Assembly: GCF_003664325.1 (NCBI RefSeq)
Contig: NZ_RCDA01000001.1
Span: forward strand, 124,001 to 188,000
Length of the DNA: 64,000 bases
Direction of reading: 5' to 3'
DNA from: Alkalispirillum mobile
Lineage (GTDB): Bacteria; Pseudomonadota; Gammaproteobacteria; Nitrococcales; Halorhodospiraceae
Below are positions 42,284 through 53,693 of the stretch, in pieces. The notes under the pieces are model-generated. The model ran no database searches. It worked only from the letters and a program-made list of their open reading frames with translations, and was not told where the DNA came from. The position numbers were made by a program, and so were the translations under genes. Each line of letters starts with the position of its first letter. The first letter of the stretch is position 1.

Positions 42284-43261
42284 TCAGGCAGAGAGCAGCG
42301 GCGTGCGCTGCATGCCGGCTATCTCTTCCTGTAACCCGTACTTTTTCATGCGGTAAAGCAGTGTATCCCGTGTCAGCCCGAGAAGGCGCGCAGCGCGGCT
42401 CCGGTTACCCTCCGTGCGCGCCAGCGCCTGGCGGATCAGGTCGGCCTCCAGTTCGTCCATTCTTACCCCCTCAGCCGGCAGCCGGAAGCTGTTGCCGGCT
42501 CCGCCGGTGGTGCGGAGCGCCGCCGGTAAGTGGTCGGGTTCAATGGTCTGGCCGGCGTGCAGAATGACGAGGCGTTCGCAGGTGTTGCGCAGCTCACGGA
42601 CGTTCCCCGGCCAGGCATAGGCCTCCAGGCATTGTCGGGCCGCGCACGAAAGCCGGGGACCGGGGAGGCCGTGCTGACCGGCCAGCGTCTCCAGGAAATG
42701 GCTCAGCAGGGCAGGGATGTCGCTGGGCCGCTCGCGCAGGGCGGGCAGCTCCAACGGGATGACCTGCAGGCGGTAATAGAGGTCCGCCCGGAAGCGCCCC
42801 GCCGCCACGTCCTCGTGGAGATCCCGGTGGGTCGCGGCCACCACCCGGGTGTCCACGGCCTGCGGCCGGGTGGCCCCCAGGGGCTGACACTCGCCCGATT
42901 CCAGAAAACGCAGTAGCTTGGCCTGGACCGCTGCCGGCAACTCGCCGACCTCGTCCAGAAACAACGTGCCCCCGTCCGCGGCCGCGATCCGGCCGTCGTG
43001 GGCATCGACCGCGCCGGTGAAGGCACCGCGCCGATGGCCAAAGAGTTCCGACTCGGCCAGGCCTTCGGGCAGCGCCGCGCAATTGACCGCGATGAAGGGG
43101 GAACCTGCACGGGGGCTTTCGTCGTGGAGGGTGCGCGCCAGCAGTTCCTTGCCGGTGCCGCTTTCCCCGAGGATCAGTGTCGTGACATCGGTGCTGGCGA
43201 CCAGTCGTGCCGCGCGCAGGACCGACTGCAATTCCGGAGACTTGCCGAGCATTCTGTTCAT
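42284..43261 (-). CDS. Sigma-54-dependent transcriptional activator without receiver domain
   Basis: A 325-residue bacterial enhancer-binding protein consisting of an AAA+ domain (Walker A GESGTGKE, the sigma-54 contact GAFTGA, Walker B GGTLFLDEVGEL, arginine-finger region) and a Fis-type HTH (RSRAARLLGLTRDTLLYRMKKYG). There is no N-terminal receiver, GAF or PAS domain; only ~10 residues precede the AAA+ core, so it may be constitutively active or controlled by a partner, PspF-like. ATG 43261 begins MNRMLGKSPELQ. A longer open frame through to 44095 is an antisense artefact of the SafE-like gene. Targets unknown. Confidence 0.9.
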   Translation of the reverse strand: MNRMLGKSPELQSVLRAARLVASTDVTTLILGESGTGKELLARTLHDESPRAGSPFIAVNCAALPEGLAESELFGHRRGAFTGAVDAHDGRIAAADGGTLFLDEVGELPAAVQAKLLRFLESGECQPLGATRPQAVDTRVVAATHRDLHEDVAAGRFRADLYYRLQVIPLELPALRERPSDIPALLSHFLETLAGQHGLPGPRLSCAARQCLEAYAWPGNVRELRNTCERLVILHAGQTIEPDHLPAALRTTGGAGNSFRLPAEGVRMDELEADLIRQALARTEGNRSRAARLLGLTRDTLLYRMKKYGLQEEIAGMQRTPLLSA

Positions 43262-43278
43262 CGTATAACCCCAGACTC

Positions 43279-43986
43279 CTACGGCCCCCCGAGGGCCTCC
43301 GTGCCGTAAAAGTGGCCCGGAACGGTGACCGTTGCCACTGCCATCAATATAACGGTAACCCCGACGATGCGTCGGATCATTGGCCTGCGGACAAAGCGGG
43401 CCAATGTCCCGGCCATGACGCCGGCAGTGACCATCGCCGGCATAGTGCCCAGGCCGAAAAAGAACATGAACGCGGCGCCTTCCACGGCGCTGCCGGCGGA
43501 CAGGCTGAAGATCAGCGCCGAGTAGACCAGGCCACACGGCAACCAGCCCCAGACAAGGCCGAAGAGATAGGCCTGGTGGACGCCGCGCACCGGAAGCATG
43601 CGCCGGCCCAGCGGTTCCAGTCGGCGCCACAGGGGCAGACCGACCCGCTCTATCCGGGCCAGGCTCGGGAACCAGCCGGCTATGTAGAGCCCGATCCCCA
43701 CCAGGAGGGTTGCGGCCACCACCTGCACCACGAACTGCCCCTGGCCACCCAGCCCGACCAGCAGGGTGCCGCCCAGTGCCCCGGTGATGGCCCCGGCTAT
43801 GGAGTAGCTGGTGATCCGGCCGAGGCTGTAGGCCGTGCTGTACAGCGGGAGCAGGCCGCCCCGTTTGCGCACTTCCGGGGCCAGGCTGAATGTCAACGCC
43901 CCGACGATGCCGCCGCACATGCCCAGGCAGTGCACCGTGCTGAACAGACCGACCAGAAACGCGATGATGAGCGGAGGGTATTCCAA
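43279..43986 (-). CDS. SafE/TauE-like (COG2836) membrane protein
   Basis: A 235-residue six-helix membrane protein of the COG2836 sulfite exporter TauE/SafE-like family, often next to ccoNOPQ-GHIS and thought to handle copper or sulfite. It shows the paired Cys motifs HCLGMCGGIVGAL in helix one and WGWLPCGLVYSAL in the centre, plus FGLGTMPAMVTAGVMAG. TTG 43986 is the start with GGGAG 5 bases upstream. It precedes the sigma-54 activator gene by 17 bases on the same strand, suggesting a shared transcript. Confidence 0.82.
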   Translation of the reverse strand: MEYPPLIIAFLVGLFSTVHCLGMCGGIVGALTFSLAPEVRKRGGLLPLYSTAYSLGRITSYSIAGAITGALGGTLLVGLGGQGQFVVQVVAATLLVGIGLYIAGWFPSLARIERVGLPLWRRLEPLGRRMLPVRGVHQAYLFGLVWGWLPCGLVYSALIFSLSAGSAVEGAAFMFFFGLGTMPAMVTAGVMAGTLARFVRRPMIRRIVGVTVILMAVATVTVPGHFYGTEALGGP

Positions 43987-44166
43987 GACAGCTCCCTGAC
44001 TGACGCGATAAGCTAGCCCCGCCAGGCGGTGCGCCCGGGGCGCGACCGATCGGCCTGCCGGGCCCGTACCGCCTGTCTTGGCGGTTATGGTACATCTTTT
44101 CCCGAGCAGCGGGTTGCGACAGCTTGCCACGGAGATGAAGGTGCCGGCGGCACCAGGAGACAGGGG

Positions 44167-44856
44167 ATGCGCGTCAGCCTGCAGGGCCTGAGCAAAGGGT
44201 ACGCGGAGGGCGGCCAGCAACGCGTCGTGCTCGACGGCGCCGCGTTGGATGTGGCGCCCGGCGAGCACGTGGCGTTGATCGGGCGCAGCGGGTCCGGCAA
44301 AAGCACGCTCCTGAACCTGATCAGCGGGATGGACCGCCCGGATGCGGGCCGTGTCCTGCTGGGCGATACCGAGCTGAGCAGCTTGGGTGAGGGTGAGCGG
44401 ACCCGCTTCCGGCGCCACCATGTCGGTTTTGTTTTCCAGTTCTTCAACCTGATCCCCACGCTGACCGTCCTGGAGAACCTGCTGCTACCGCTGGAGCTGG
44501 TGGGCGAGCGCCACGCCTCCGGGAGGGCGAGGACATTGCTCGAGGCGGTGGGCCTGGGCGACCGGGCGGATGCCTTCCCGGAGCGCCTGTCCGGCGGCGA
44601 GCAGCAGCGGGTAGCCCTGGCCCGCGCCTTGGTCCACCGGCCCGCGCTGTTGCTGGCCGATGAGCCCACCGGGACCCTGGACGCCGAGACCGGCGCCCAG
44701 GTGCTCGCCCTGTTGCAGCAACTGGTTCGGGCAGAGGGCATGACGCTCATCACCGTGACCCACAGCCAGGAGGTCGCGGCGGCCGCTGACCGGGTCTACC
44801 GGCTGGTGGCGGGGCAACTGCAGTGGGTGGATCGGGCGGAAGGGGTGCGTGTCTGA
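44167..44856 (+). CDS. ABC transporter ATPase (MacB/LolD-type)
   Basis: A 229-residue ATPase partner of an FtsX-like permease. Walker A is GRSGSGKST, signature LSGGEQQR, Walker [13 protein letters not shown], with the MacB/LolD-type [24 protein letters not shown]-loop. ATG 44167 follows AGGAG by 7 bases. The next gene starts within its stop codon (TGATG). Together with the permease and the AttH/CrtC-like lipoprotein it forms a three-gene unit. Confidence 0.92.
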   Translation: MRVSLQGLSKGYAEGGQQRVVLDGAALDVAPGEHVALIGRSGSGKSTLLNLISGMDRPDAGRVLLGDTELSSLGEGERTRFRRHHVGFVFQFFNLIPTLTVLENLLLPLELVGERHASGRARTLLEAVGLGDRADAFPERLSGGEQQRVALARALVHRPALLLADEPTGTLDAETGAQVLALLQQLVRAEGMTLITVTHSQEVAAAADRVYRLVAGQLQWVDRAEGVRV

Positions 44857-47387
44857 TGCACCTGCTCCGGCGTGCGGGTCTCCGCTACCTGCTCGGTCAT
44901 CGTTGGCAGGTCGCCCTGGCAGTCCTGGGGATTACCCTCGGTGTGGCCGTGGTGACGGCGGTGGACCTGGCCAACCGCAGCGCCCTGCAGGCCTTCCAGC
45001 TTTCTGCCGACGCCCTCACCGGGGAGGCAACGCACAGCATCACGGCGGGAAGCGAGGGCTTCGACGAGGCCCTCTACCCCTGGCTGCGGGTGGAGCAGGG
45101 CGAGCGGCGCGCCAGCCCGGTAGTGGAGGGGTACGCGGAGGATCTCGACCAGGCTGCGCGTGTCTGGCGCATGCTCGGCGTGGACGCTTTCGCCGAGTCC
45201 GAGGTGCGCCCGGGGCTGGGGGGTATCGCCGGGCAGGCCGATCTCGCGCTGTTCATGGGCCGCGACGACCACGTGTTGATGCTGGAGGATGCGGCTGCCG
45301 AGCTGGACCTGCAGCCGGGAGACCGGTTGCGCTTGCGCGTTCAGGGCCGGGAACGGGCAGTAGTGCTCGGCGGCACCCTGGCCACGGCCCGACCCGTTGA
45401 CCGGCAGGGGCTGCACGATGTGCTGATCATGGACATCGCCGCCGCGCAGGCGCTGCTCGGCCGGACGGGGCGCCTGGACCGTATCGACCTGGTCCTGCCC
45501 GATGAGGGGCGGGCGGCGACGCTGGCGGAGGACCTGCCCGACGGCGTGCAGCTGCGCCCGGCCGAGGCCCGGTCCAGCGCCCTGCTGGATATGAGCCGCG
45601 CCTTTCGTCTCAATCTGACCGCCTTCAGCCTGCTGGCGCTCCTCGTCGGGGCCTTCCTGATCTATAACGCCATGACCTTCGCTGTCGTGCAGCGGCGGGC
45701 GCTGTTCGGTCGGCTGCGCGCCCTCGGAGTGGATCGGGTGCAGATCCTCCGCCTGGTGCTGCTGGAGGCGGCTGTCGTTGGGCTTGTCGGGAGCGTGCTG
45801 GGGCTGGTCGTGGGGTGGTTGCTCGCCCAGGGGCTGGTGGGTCTGGTCACGCGCACCATCAACGATCTCTATTTCGTAGTGCAGGTCCGCGGCGTGGCGC
45901 TCTCCCCGCATAACCTGGCTTTGGGGCTGGCGCTGGGGATGGGCGCGACGCTGGTGGCGGCCCTTTTGCCCGCCAACGAGGCAGCCCGGTCACCGCCGCG
46001 GGCGACCCTGAGCCGGGCCGACCTGGAAGGCCGCAGCCGGGCCCGGGCCCCGCGCTTGGCCGGCGCCGGGGTCGGCGCAATCCTCCTGGGCAGCGCGCTG
46101 CTCCTGGTCAGTCCGGCGTTACTGGTTGCCTTTGTCGGAATTTTCCTGCTCCTGATGGGGGCGGCCCTGATGGTGCCCTGGTTGGTGTTGCGCAGTTCCC
46201 TCGCGTTGGCGCGTCCGGCCGGTGCACTGTTCGGCCTGCCCGGGCGCATGGCGGCGCGCGGCCTGTCGGCCGGGCTCTCCCGCAGTGCGGTGGCCGTGGC
46301 GGCGCTGATGATCGCGATCAGCACGGTGGTCGGCGTCGGCGTGATGGTGGATAGCTTCCGGGGCACCTTCGAACGGTGGCTGGATGCTAGTCTCGCCGCC
46401 GATGTCTACATCGCGGCCCCCAGCGTCACCGGCGAGGCGTCACCCCCGCTGGCGCCCGGTCTGCCGGAGGCGTTCGCTGGCGTCGAGGGCGTTGAGCGCA
46501 TTACCACCGGGCGCTACCTGCGCCTGGCCCGGGGCGGGGAGGATTGGCGTCTGCGCGCCTACGACCTCGGGCGGGACCGGGCGGATGGCTTCATGTTCCG
46601 CGAAGGTGACCCGGCCCTGTGGGCGCGCCTTCGCGAGGAGGACGCCGTGCTGGTCACCGAGCCCTTTCAGTCCCGCCACGGGGTCGGCACGGGGGACTCG
46701 CTGACCCTGCCCACGCCGGCCGGGGAGCGCTCGTTCACCGTGGTCGGTGTCACCTACGATTACACCACCAGCGAGGGGGCCGTGATCATGGCTGCCGAGC
46801 GCTACCGGTCGATCTGGGAGGATGAAACGGTGAACAGCGTGGCCGTACACGCCGCTGCCGGCACCGACACCGCGGAGCTAGTGGCGCGCCTGCGGTCAGC
46901 GGCCGGCGAGGCGCAGGCGTTGCGCTACCGGCCCAGTGCGGAGATCCGGCAGATCTCGCTGGATGTCTTCGACCGCACCTTCACCATCACCCACGTGCTG
47001 CGCCTGCTGGCCACGGGGGTGGCCGTGGTGGGGGTGCTGGGCGCCCTGCTGGCCCTGGCCCTGGAGCGGTCGCGGGAAATGGCCGTGTTGCGGGCCATGG
47101 GGTGCTCGGTACAACAGGTCCGTCGGCTGATCCTCGGTCAATCGCTGTTTGCGGGCGGGTTGTCTGGCCTGTTGGCGCTACCGTTGGGCCTGGCCCTGGC
47201 GGTGGCGCTGACCCAGACCATCAACCAGCGCGCGTTCGGCTGGAGCCTCGGTGTCCACGTGGACCCCCTGCTGCTCCTGCAGGCGGTCGCGCTGGCGGTG
47301 CTGGCGGCCCTGTTGGCGGGGTGGTACCCGGCCCGGCGCATGGCCGCCACCCCGCCGGGCGACGCACTGCGCGAGGAGGTGGAGTGA
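44856..47387 (+). CDS. FtsX-like ABC transporter permease, two-module type
   Basis: An 843-residue inner-membrane permease with a first helix (QVALAVLGITLGVAVVTAV), a periplasmic domain of ~200 residues, helices near 255-370, a central helix cluster (400-500), a second periplasmic domain and three last helices. This arrangement matches the long YbbP-type FtsX permeases with two FtsX units. ALERSREMAVLRAMGCS and VQRRALFGRLRALGVDR are the coupling loops. It works with the ATPase and is coupled to both neighbours by TGATG overlaps; the cargo may be the lipoprotein or a lipid. E. coli YbbAP is a comparable pair. Confidence 0.9.
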   Translation: MHLLRRAGLRYLLGHRWQVALAVLGITLGVAVVTAVDLANRSALQAFQLSADALTGEATHSITAGSEGFDEALYPWLRVEQGERRASPVVEGYAEDLDQAARVWRMLGVDAFAESEVRPGLGGIAGQADLALFMGRDDHVLMLEDAAAELDLQPGDRLRLRVQGRERAVVLGGTLATARPVDRQGLHDVLIMDIAAAQALLGRTGRLDRIDLVLPDEGRAATLAEDLPDGVQLRPAEARSSALLDMSRAFRLNLTAFSLLALLVGAFLIYNAMTFAVVQRRALFGRLRALGVDRVQILRLVLLEAAVVGLVGSVLGLVVGWLLAQGLVGLVTRTINDLYFVVQVRGVALSPHNLALGLALGMGATLVAALLPANEAARSPPRATLSRADLEGRSRARAPRLAGAGVGAILLGSALLLVSPALLVAFVGIFLLLMGAALMVPWLVLRSSLALARPAGALFGLPGRMAARGLSAGLSRSAVAVAALMIAISTVVGVGVMVDSFRGTFERWLDASLAADVYIAAPSVTGEASPPLAPGLPEAFAGVEGVERITTGRYLRLARGGEDWRLRAYDLGRDRADGFMFREGDPALWARLREEDAVLVTEPFQSRHGVGTGDSLTLPTPAGERSFTVVGVTYDYTTSEGAVIMAAERYRSIWEDETVNSVAVHAAAGTDTAELVARLRSAAGEAQALRYRPSAEIRQISLDVFDRTFTITHVLRLLATGVAVVGVLGALLALALERSREMAVLRAMGCSVQQVRRLILGQSLFAGGLSGLLALPLGLALAVALTQTINQRAFGWSLGVHVDPLLLLQAVALAVLAALLAGWYPARRMAATPPGDALREEVE

Positions 47388-48547
47388 TGGGGCGGGCGCG
47401 ATTTTTCCCGGCATTACTGCTGGCCGGTGCCGTGCCGATCGCCGGGCTAACGGGGTGCGGCGACCGGGAGCCCCCGGAGGACCCGGCACCCATGTCAGTC
47501 ACCGGCGCGCTCTCGGGCGAAGACCAGGTGGCCGGCTTGGCCCGTGTGGAGGGCCCCGAACCGCTGGTCTTTCCCCGGGACCACGGTCCCCATCCGGGGT
47601 ACCGCCATGAGTGGTGGTATGTCACCGGCCACCTGTTTGACGGCGAGGATCGGCATTACGGCTTCCAGGTGACCCTATTCCGATTCAATGTCGCGCCCGA
47701 GTCGACCCCGGAGCGCCCCTCCGCCTGGGCGACCGACCAGCTGTGGATGGGCCACTTCGCCATTACCGATACCCAGGGCGAGGCGTTCCACCACTTCGAA
47801 CGACTCTCCCGGGGTGCGCTGGAGCTGGCCGGCGGGCAGCCCGACCCGTTCCGCATCTGGCTGGAGGACTGGTCACTGGCAGCGGACGACGACAGCCCGG
47901 GGCCCTTCCCGATGCGGGTGCGGTTCCAGCAGGATGGTTTCGGTGTCGACCTGCGGCTGGAGGCGGAGAAGCCGATGGTGCTGCAGGGGGATGGCGGCTA
48001 CAGCCAGAAGGGGCCGGAGCGGGGCAACGCGTCGCGTTACTTCTCCTGGACCCGGTTGGCGGCGGAGGGTCGCCTGACGCTGGAGGGCGATGAGCGGCGT
48101 GTGGCGGGGCAGGCCTGGAAGGACCGGGAGTGGGGCACCAGTGCCCTGGGCGAGGATCTGGCCGGCTGGGACTGGTTCTCCGTGCAACTGGATGATGGCC
48201 ACGAGCTGATGTTCTACCACTTGCGCCGGGAGGACGGCGGTGTCGACCCCATCAGCAAGGGGCTATGGGTGACGCCGGCGGGCGACAGCCGGGTGCTCGG
48301 CCTGGAGGACGTGGACCTGGTAGCCACCGACGAATGGCAGAGCCCGGACGGGCAGGCGACCTACCCGGGTGGGTGGCAGCTGACGCTCCCGGAAGAGGGA
48401 TTGGCGTTGGAACTGCGACCAGTGGTCGCAGACCAGGAACTCCGAGCCGGGGTCTTCCGCTACTGGGAGGGGGCGCTGGCGGTGTCCGGGGAACGGGCCG
48501 GGCAGCCGGTGAGTGGCCATGGATATGCGGAACTGACCGGATATTGA
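47387..48547 (+). CDS. AttH/CrtC-like lipocalin-fold lipoprotein
   Basis: A 386-residue predicted lipoprotein (LTGC lipobox after FFPALLLAGAVPIAG). The two lipocalin-type halves resemble AttH and carotenoid 1,2-hydratase CrtC: GYRHEWWYVTGHL, GFQVTLFRFN, HFAITD, GNASRYFSWTR, KDREWGTS and FSVQLDDGHELMFYHLR. In Agrobacterium an AttH protein follows ABC subunits AttEFG, and here the order ATPase-permease-AttH is similar. Carotenoid hydration is not implied, since no crt gene is nearby. ATG 47387 overlaps the permease stop with a good GAGGAGGTGGAG site. Confidence 0.85.
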   Translation: MGRARFFPALLLAGAVPIAGLTGCGDREPPEDPAPMSVTGALSGEDQVAGLARVEGPEPLVFPRDHGPHPGYRHEWWYVTGHLFDGEDRHYGFQVTLFRFNVAPESTPERPSAWATDQLWMGHFAITDTQGEAFHHFERLSRGALELAGGQPDPFRIWLEDWSLAADDDSPGPFPMRVRFQQDGFGVDLRLEAEKPMVLQGDGGYSQKGPERGNASRYFSWTRLAAEGRLTLEGDERRVAGQAWKDREWGTSALGEDLAGWDWFSVQLDDGHELMFYHLRREDGGVDPISKGLWVTPAGDSRVLGLEDVDLVATDEWQSPDGQATYPGGWQLTLPEEGLALELRPVVADQELRAGVFRYWEGALAVSGERAGQPVSGHGYAELTGY

Positions 48548-48571
48548 CTGTCAGTTATGCAACAATACTCA
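48544..48571 (+). promoter_or_regulatory. Predicted promoter for the universal stress protein gene
   Basis: TTGACT (48544-48549), overlapping the stop of the AttH-like gene, and TACTCA (48566-48571) with 16-base spacing, about 50 bases upstream of the ATG at 48618. Confidence 0.45.
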
Positions 48572-48617
48572 GAGCACGACATGACATGCGTAGCATCCGG
48601 ACAAGAGCGAACGGGAC

Positions 48618-49514
48618 ATGACCATTAAGAAAATCGTCTACGCCACTGATCTCTCCCGCCGGGCGGACCGAGCCGGTCGCCGCGCCCTGCAACTGGCCAC
48701 CGACTACAATGCCGAACTGCTGGCGCTGAGCGTGGTCGAGGCGGACCTGCAGGAGGAAAGCCTGGTCCGCCTGATGCGAGGCAGCCCCGAGCAGGTTGCC
48801 CAGCAGCTGGTGGACGGGACCGACTCGGCCCTGGCCGAGCACATGGAAAAGCTCGGCGTGGTGGAGGGGGGCTCGGTACAGAGCCGGGCCGTATTGGGGA
48901 ATGGCTACAAGACCATTCTCAGCGAGGCCAAGGCCTTCGGTGCCGACCTGCTGGTGGTCGGTGCCCACGGCCACCACCACCTGCGGGATATCTTCCTCGG
49001 CACCACGGCCGAGAATCTGGTGCGGAACACCGATCGGCCGATCCTGGTGGTCAAGAACGAGCCCCAGGGGCGCTATCGCAAGGTGCTGGTGCCGGTGGAC
49101 TTCTCTGAGCGGTCACGCCATGCACTGGAGATGGCCACCACGTCGGTGGCGGAGGACGGCATTGTTCAGGTGCTGCACGTCTTCAACACCGCGCCGCTGG
49201 ACCGGATCTACCGGACCGGGGCCGACGACGAGACCGTCCGCCGCATCCATCAGCAGGCCATGGCCGAGACGCAGCAGGACCTGTCGGCGTTCCTCGCCAA
49301 CGCGAACGTGGACCTGAGCCGGGTGGAGTCCACCATTCGGGTGGGCTATCCGCCGTTGGTCATTGAGGAGGCGGCCAACGCCTTGAACGCGGAACTGCTG
49401 GTCATGGGCACCCATGGCCGCAAGCACTGGCAGGACGTGCTGCTTGGCGGTGTGGCGCGGCGCGTGGTGCACCAGGTGCGGTGCGACGTGTTGCTGTCCC
49501 GCGGCAAGAACTAA
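48618..49514 (+). CDS. Tandem universal stress protein
   Basis: A 298-residue cytosolic protein made of two UspA domains (1-147 and 150-298). Both retain the ATP-binding signature of the nucleotide-binding Usp type: VVGAHGHHHLRDIFLGTTAENL in domain one and VMGTHGRKHWQDVLLGGVARRV in domain two. The N-terminal KKIVYATDLSRRADRA and KVLVPVDFSERSRHAL mark each domain start. Likely stress responsive. Convergent with glpK. Confidence 0.93.
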   Translation: MTIKKIVYATDLSRRADRAGRRALQLATDYNAELLALSVVEADLQEESLVRLMRGSPEQVAQQLVDGTDSALAEHMEKLGVVEGGSVQSRAVLGNGYKTILSEAKAFGADLLVVGAHGHHHLRDIFLGTTAENLVRNTDRPILVVKNEPQGRYRKVLVPVDFSERSRHALEMATTSVAEDGIVQVLHVFNTAPLDRIYRTGADDETVRRIHQQAMAETQQDLSAFLANANVDLSRVESTIRVGYPPLVIEEAANALNAELLVMGTHGRKHWQDVLLGGVARRVVHQVRCDVLLSRGKN

Positions 49515-49560
49515 AACCCGACCAGCACCGCCCTCCCGGTGGTGTGGGCCCGGGGCTCGC

Positions 49561-51048
49561 TCAGTCCTCTTCCCGCGCCCACCCTCCGGCCCGGGCTACG
49601 GCCCGGTGCCAGACGCCCATCCGCTGCTCCACTTCGTAACGGGAGAGCTGTGGGTCGAAGCGCGTAAGGTGCTCGTCCCGGGCCGGTGAGGAACCGTTCA
49701 GGCCGACCCCGCGGGCAGCCAGCGCGGCAGCGCCGGCGGCGGTGGCCTCGGTGTCGGCTGGCCGTGCCACCGGCGCGCCCAACAGGTCCGCCTGGAACTG
49801 CATAAGCAGGTTGTTCGTGCTGGCACCACCATCTACCCGCAGCTGTTTTACGGCCATGCCGGCGTCTATCTCCATGGCGCCGATCACCTCCGTGGCCTGG
49901 AATGCAACGCTTTCCAACGCGGCCCGCGCGATGTGCGGGCGTTCGGTGCCGCGGGTCATGCCCACCAGTATGCCGCGCGCGTCCGGATCCCAATGGGGCG
50001 CACCGAGCCCTGCGAAGGCCGGGACCAGGTAAACGCCCCCGGTATCCGGTACCTGGCGGGCCAGGGCCTCGATCTCGTCGGAGGAGCGGATCAGGCCGAG
50101 GCCGTCGCGCAACCACTGCACCACGGCACCGGCGATGAAGACGCTGCCTTCCAGGGCGTAGTCAGTGCGCCCGTCGATGCGCCACGCCACGGTGGTGAGC
50201 AGGCGGTTGGCCGAGGGTATGGGTTTGTCGCCGGTGTGCATGAGCAGAAAGGCGCCGGTCCCGTAGGTGCACTTGGCCAGGCCAGCCTCCTGGCAGCCCT
50301 GCCCGTAGAGGGCGGCCTGCTGATCACCTGCTACCCCGGCGATCGGGATGCCGTGGGGCAGCCCCTCGCAGGCAGTGGTCCCGCAGACACCGGAGGAGTC
50401 GATGATCTCCGGCAGCACCGCTGCCGGGATGTCCAGCGCGGCCAGGAGTTCTGGGTCCCATTCCACCTCATGGATGTTGCACAGCAGGGTGCGCGAGGCG
50501 TTGCTGGCATCGGTGACGTGCAGGCGGCCGGCGGTCAGTTGCCAGATCAGCCAGCTATCGACAGTGCCGAAGGCCAGTTCGCCGGCTTCGGCCCGGCGGC
50601 GCGCCCCGGGGATGTTGTCCAGTAGCCAACGGAGTTTGGTGCCGGAGAAGTAGGGGTCGAGCAGCAACCCGGTGCGTTCGCGGAACAGTCGCTCCTGGCC
50701 GTCCCGGCGCAGTTCCTCGCACAGGCGCGCGGTGCGCCGGTCCTGCCAGACAATGGCGCGGTGCAGCGGCTCGCCGGTCTGCCGGTCCCAGAGCAGGGTG
50801 GTTTCCCGCTGGTTGGTCAGGCCCAGCGCGCTGATATCGCCGCGGCTGAGGCCGGCCCGCTCCACCGCCTGAATGGCCACCGCGAGCTGGCTCTGCCAGA
50901 TCTCCCCGGGGTCGTGTTCCACCCAGCCCGGTTGCGGGAAGTGCTGCTCAAAGCCCTGTTGGGCGGCGCCCAGCACGCCGCCATGGCTGTCGTAGACGAT
51001 TGCACGGGAACTGGTGGTGCCCTGGTCCAGGGCCAGTATTGCCTGCAT
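49561..51048 (-). CDS. glpK: Glycerol kinase
   Basis: Phosphorylates glycerol to glycerol-3-phosphate. The 495-residue protein has [78 protein letters not shown] and the C-terminal [22 protein letters not shown]. No glpF or glpD is adjacent; it stands alone, convergent with the stress protein gene. Assignment certain. Confidence 0.97.
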   Translation of the reverse strand: MQAILALDQGTTSSRAIVYDSHGGVLGAAQQGFEQHFPQPGWVEHDPGEIWQSQLAVAIQAVERAGLSRGDISALGLTNQRETTLLWDRQTGEPLHRAIVWQDRRTARLCEELRRDGQERLFRERTGLLLDPYFSGTKLRWLLDNIPGARRRAEAGELAFGTVDSWLIWQLTAGRLHVTDASNASRTLLCNIHEVEWDPELLAALDIPAAVLPEIIDSSGVCGTTACEGLPHGIPIAGVAGDQQAALYGQGCQEAGLAKCTYGTGAFLLMHTGDKPIPSANRLLTTVAWRIDGRTDYALEGSVFIAGAVVQWLRDGLGLIRSSDEIEALARQVPDTGGVYLVPAFAGLGAPHWDPDARGILVGMTRGTERPHIARAALESVAFQATEVIGAMEIDAGMAVKQLRVDGGASTNNLLMQFQADLLGAPVARPADTEATAAGAAALAARGVGLNGSSPARDEHLTRFDPQLSRYEVEQRMGVWHRAVARAGGWAREED

Positions 51049-51167
51049 GGTGTCTGTAGCCTCTGGCTGCCGACCCCGGGTGAAGGGGCGCTGGTTGGGT
51101 TACAGACTGCAGTGTGCCACCGGCCTGAACGGGCTGCCACGCCCGGCGCAATGTGAGGGGGAGGCGG

Positions 51168-51455
51168 TCAGTCGATGACGCAGCCGCGGTAGACCCGCTG
51201 CGGCCGGGGTGAGGACTCCGTTGCTGATCCAGTGTCGTTCGCGCCGATGTCCTGATCCGGGGCGGAGGGGCCTAGGCTGGCCCGCAGTTCCCCGGCCAGG
51301 TGCTGCACCACCCGGCGGGTGGAGTGTGCCGAGAGCGCAAGCAGGCGGTCCATCGCGTCTGCTTCCGCCAGTCTGACCTGGTGGGCCTCAGCCAGTTCGC
51401 ACCGCAACTCACGGCGGAGGGCCTGTGCGAGGGTGATCGTTGCGCGTGTGTACAT
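51168..51455 (-). CDS. Small hypothetical protein
   Basis: A 95-residue protein of unknown family. The first 60 residues are predicted helices with heptad-like spacing (LAQALRRELRCELAEAHQVRLAEADAMDRLL), then a polar low-complexity stretch and the terminal RVYRGCVID, which recalls the YRG endings of DUF4278-type small proteins. AAGGAG lies 6 bases before the ATG at 51455, a strong site, so I regard it as real. It sits alone between thiC and glpK. Confidence 0.6.
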   Translation of the reverse strand: MYTRATITLAQALRRELRCELAEAHQVRLAEADAMDRLLALSAHSTRRVVQHLAGELRASLGPSAPDQDIGANDTGSATESSPRPQRVYRGCVID

Positions 51456-51597
51456 GCACTACTCCTTGTCCCAAAGTCCTGGGAACAATAACGCAATGTG
51501 CATGCCAGCCCTCGGCCATAACAGAAACAGCAAGTTGCGATGATGTCACGCCCCCCGCCGCACCATGATAGTGCAGCGGGGCGCGCGATGGTTCAGG

Positions 51598-53655
<2,058 letters not shown>

Positions 53656-53693
53656 CGCAAGGTAGCACAGCCATGTTTGGCGCGCCATGCCGG

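Noticed and set aside
43262-44095. N-terminal extension of the sigma-54 activator to about 603 residues
   Set aside because: The extension is an out-of-frame reading of the SafE-like gene on the same strand; its composition is Arg/Gly/Pro-rich without structure, and the real gene starts at 43261.
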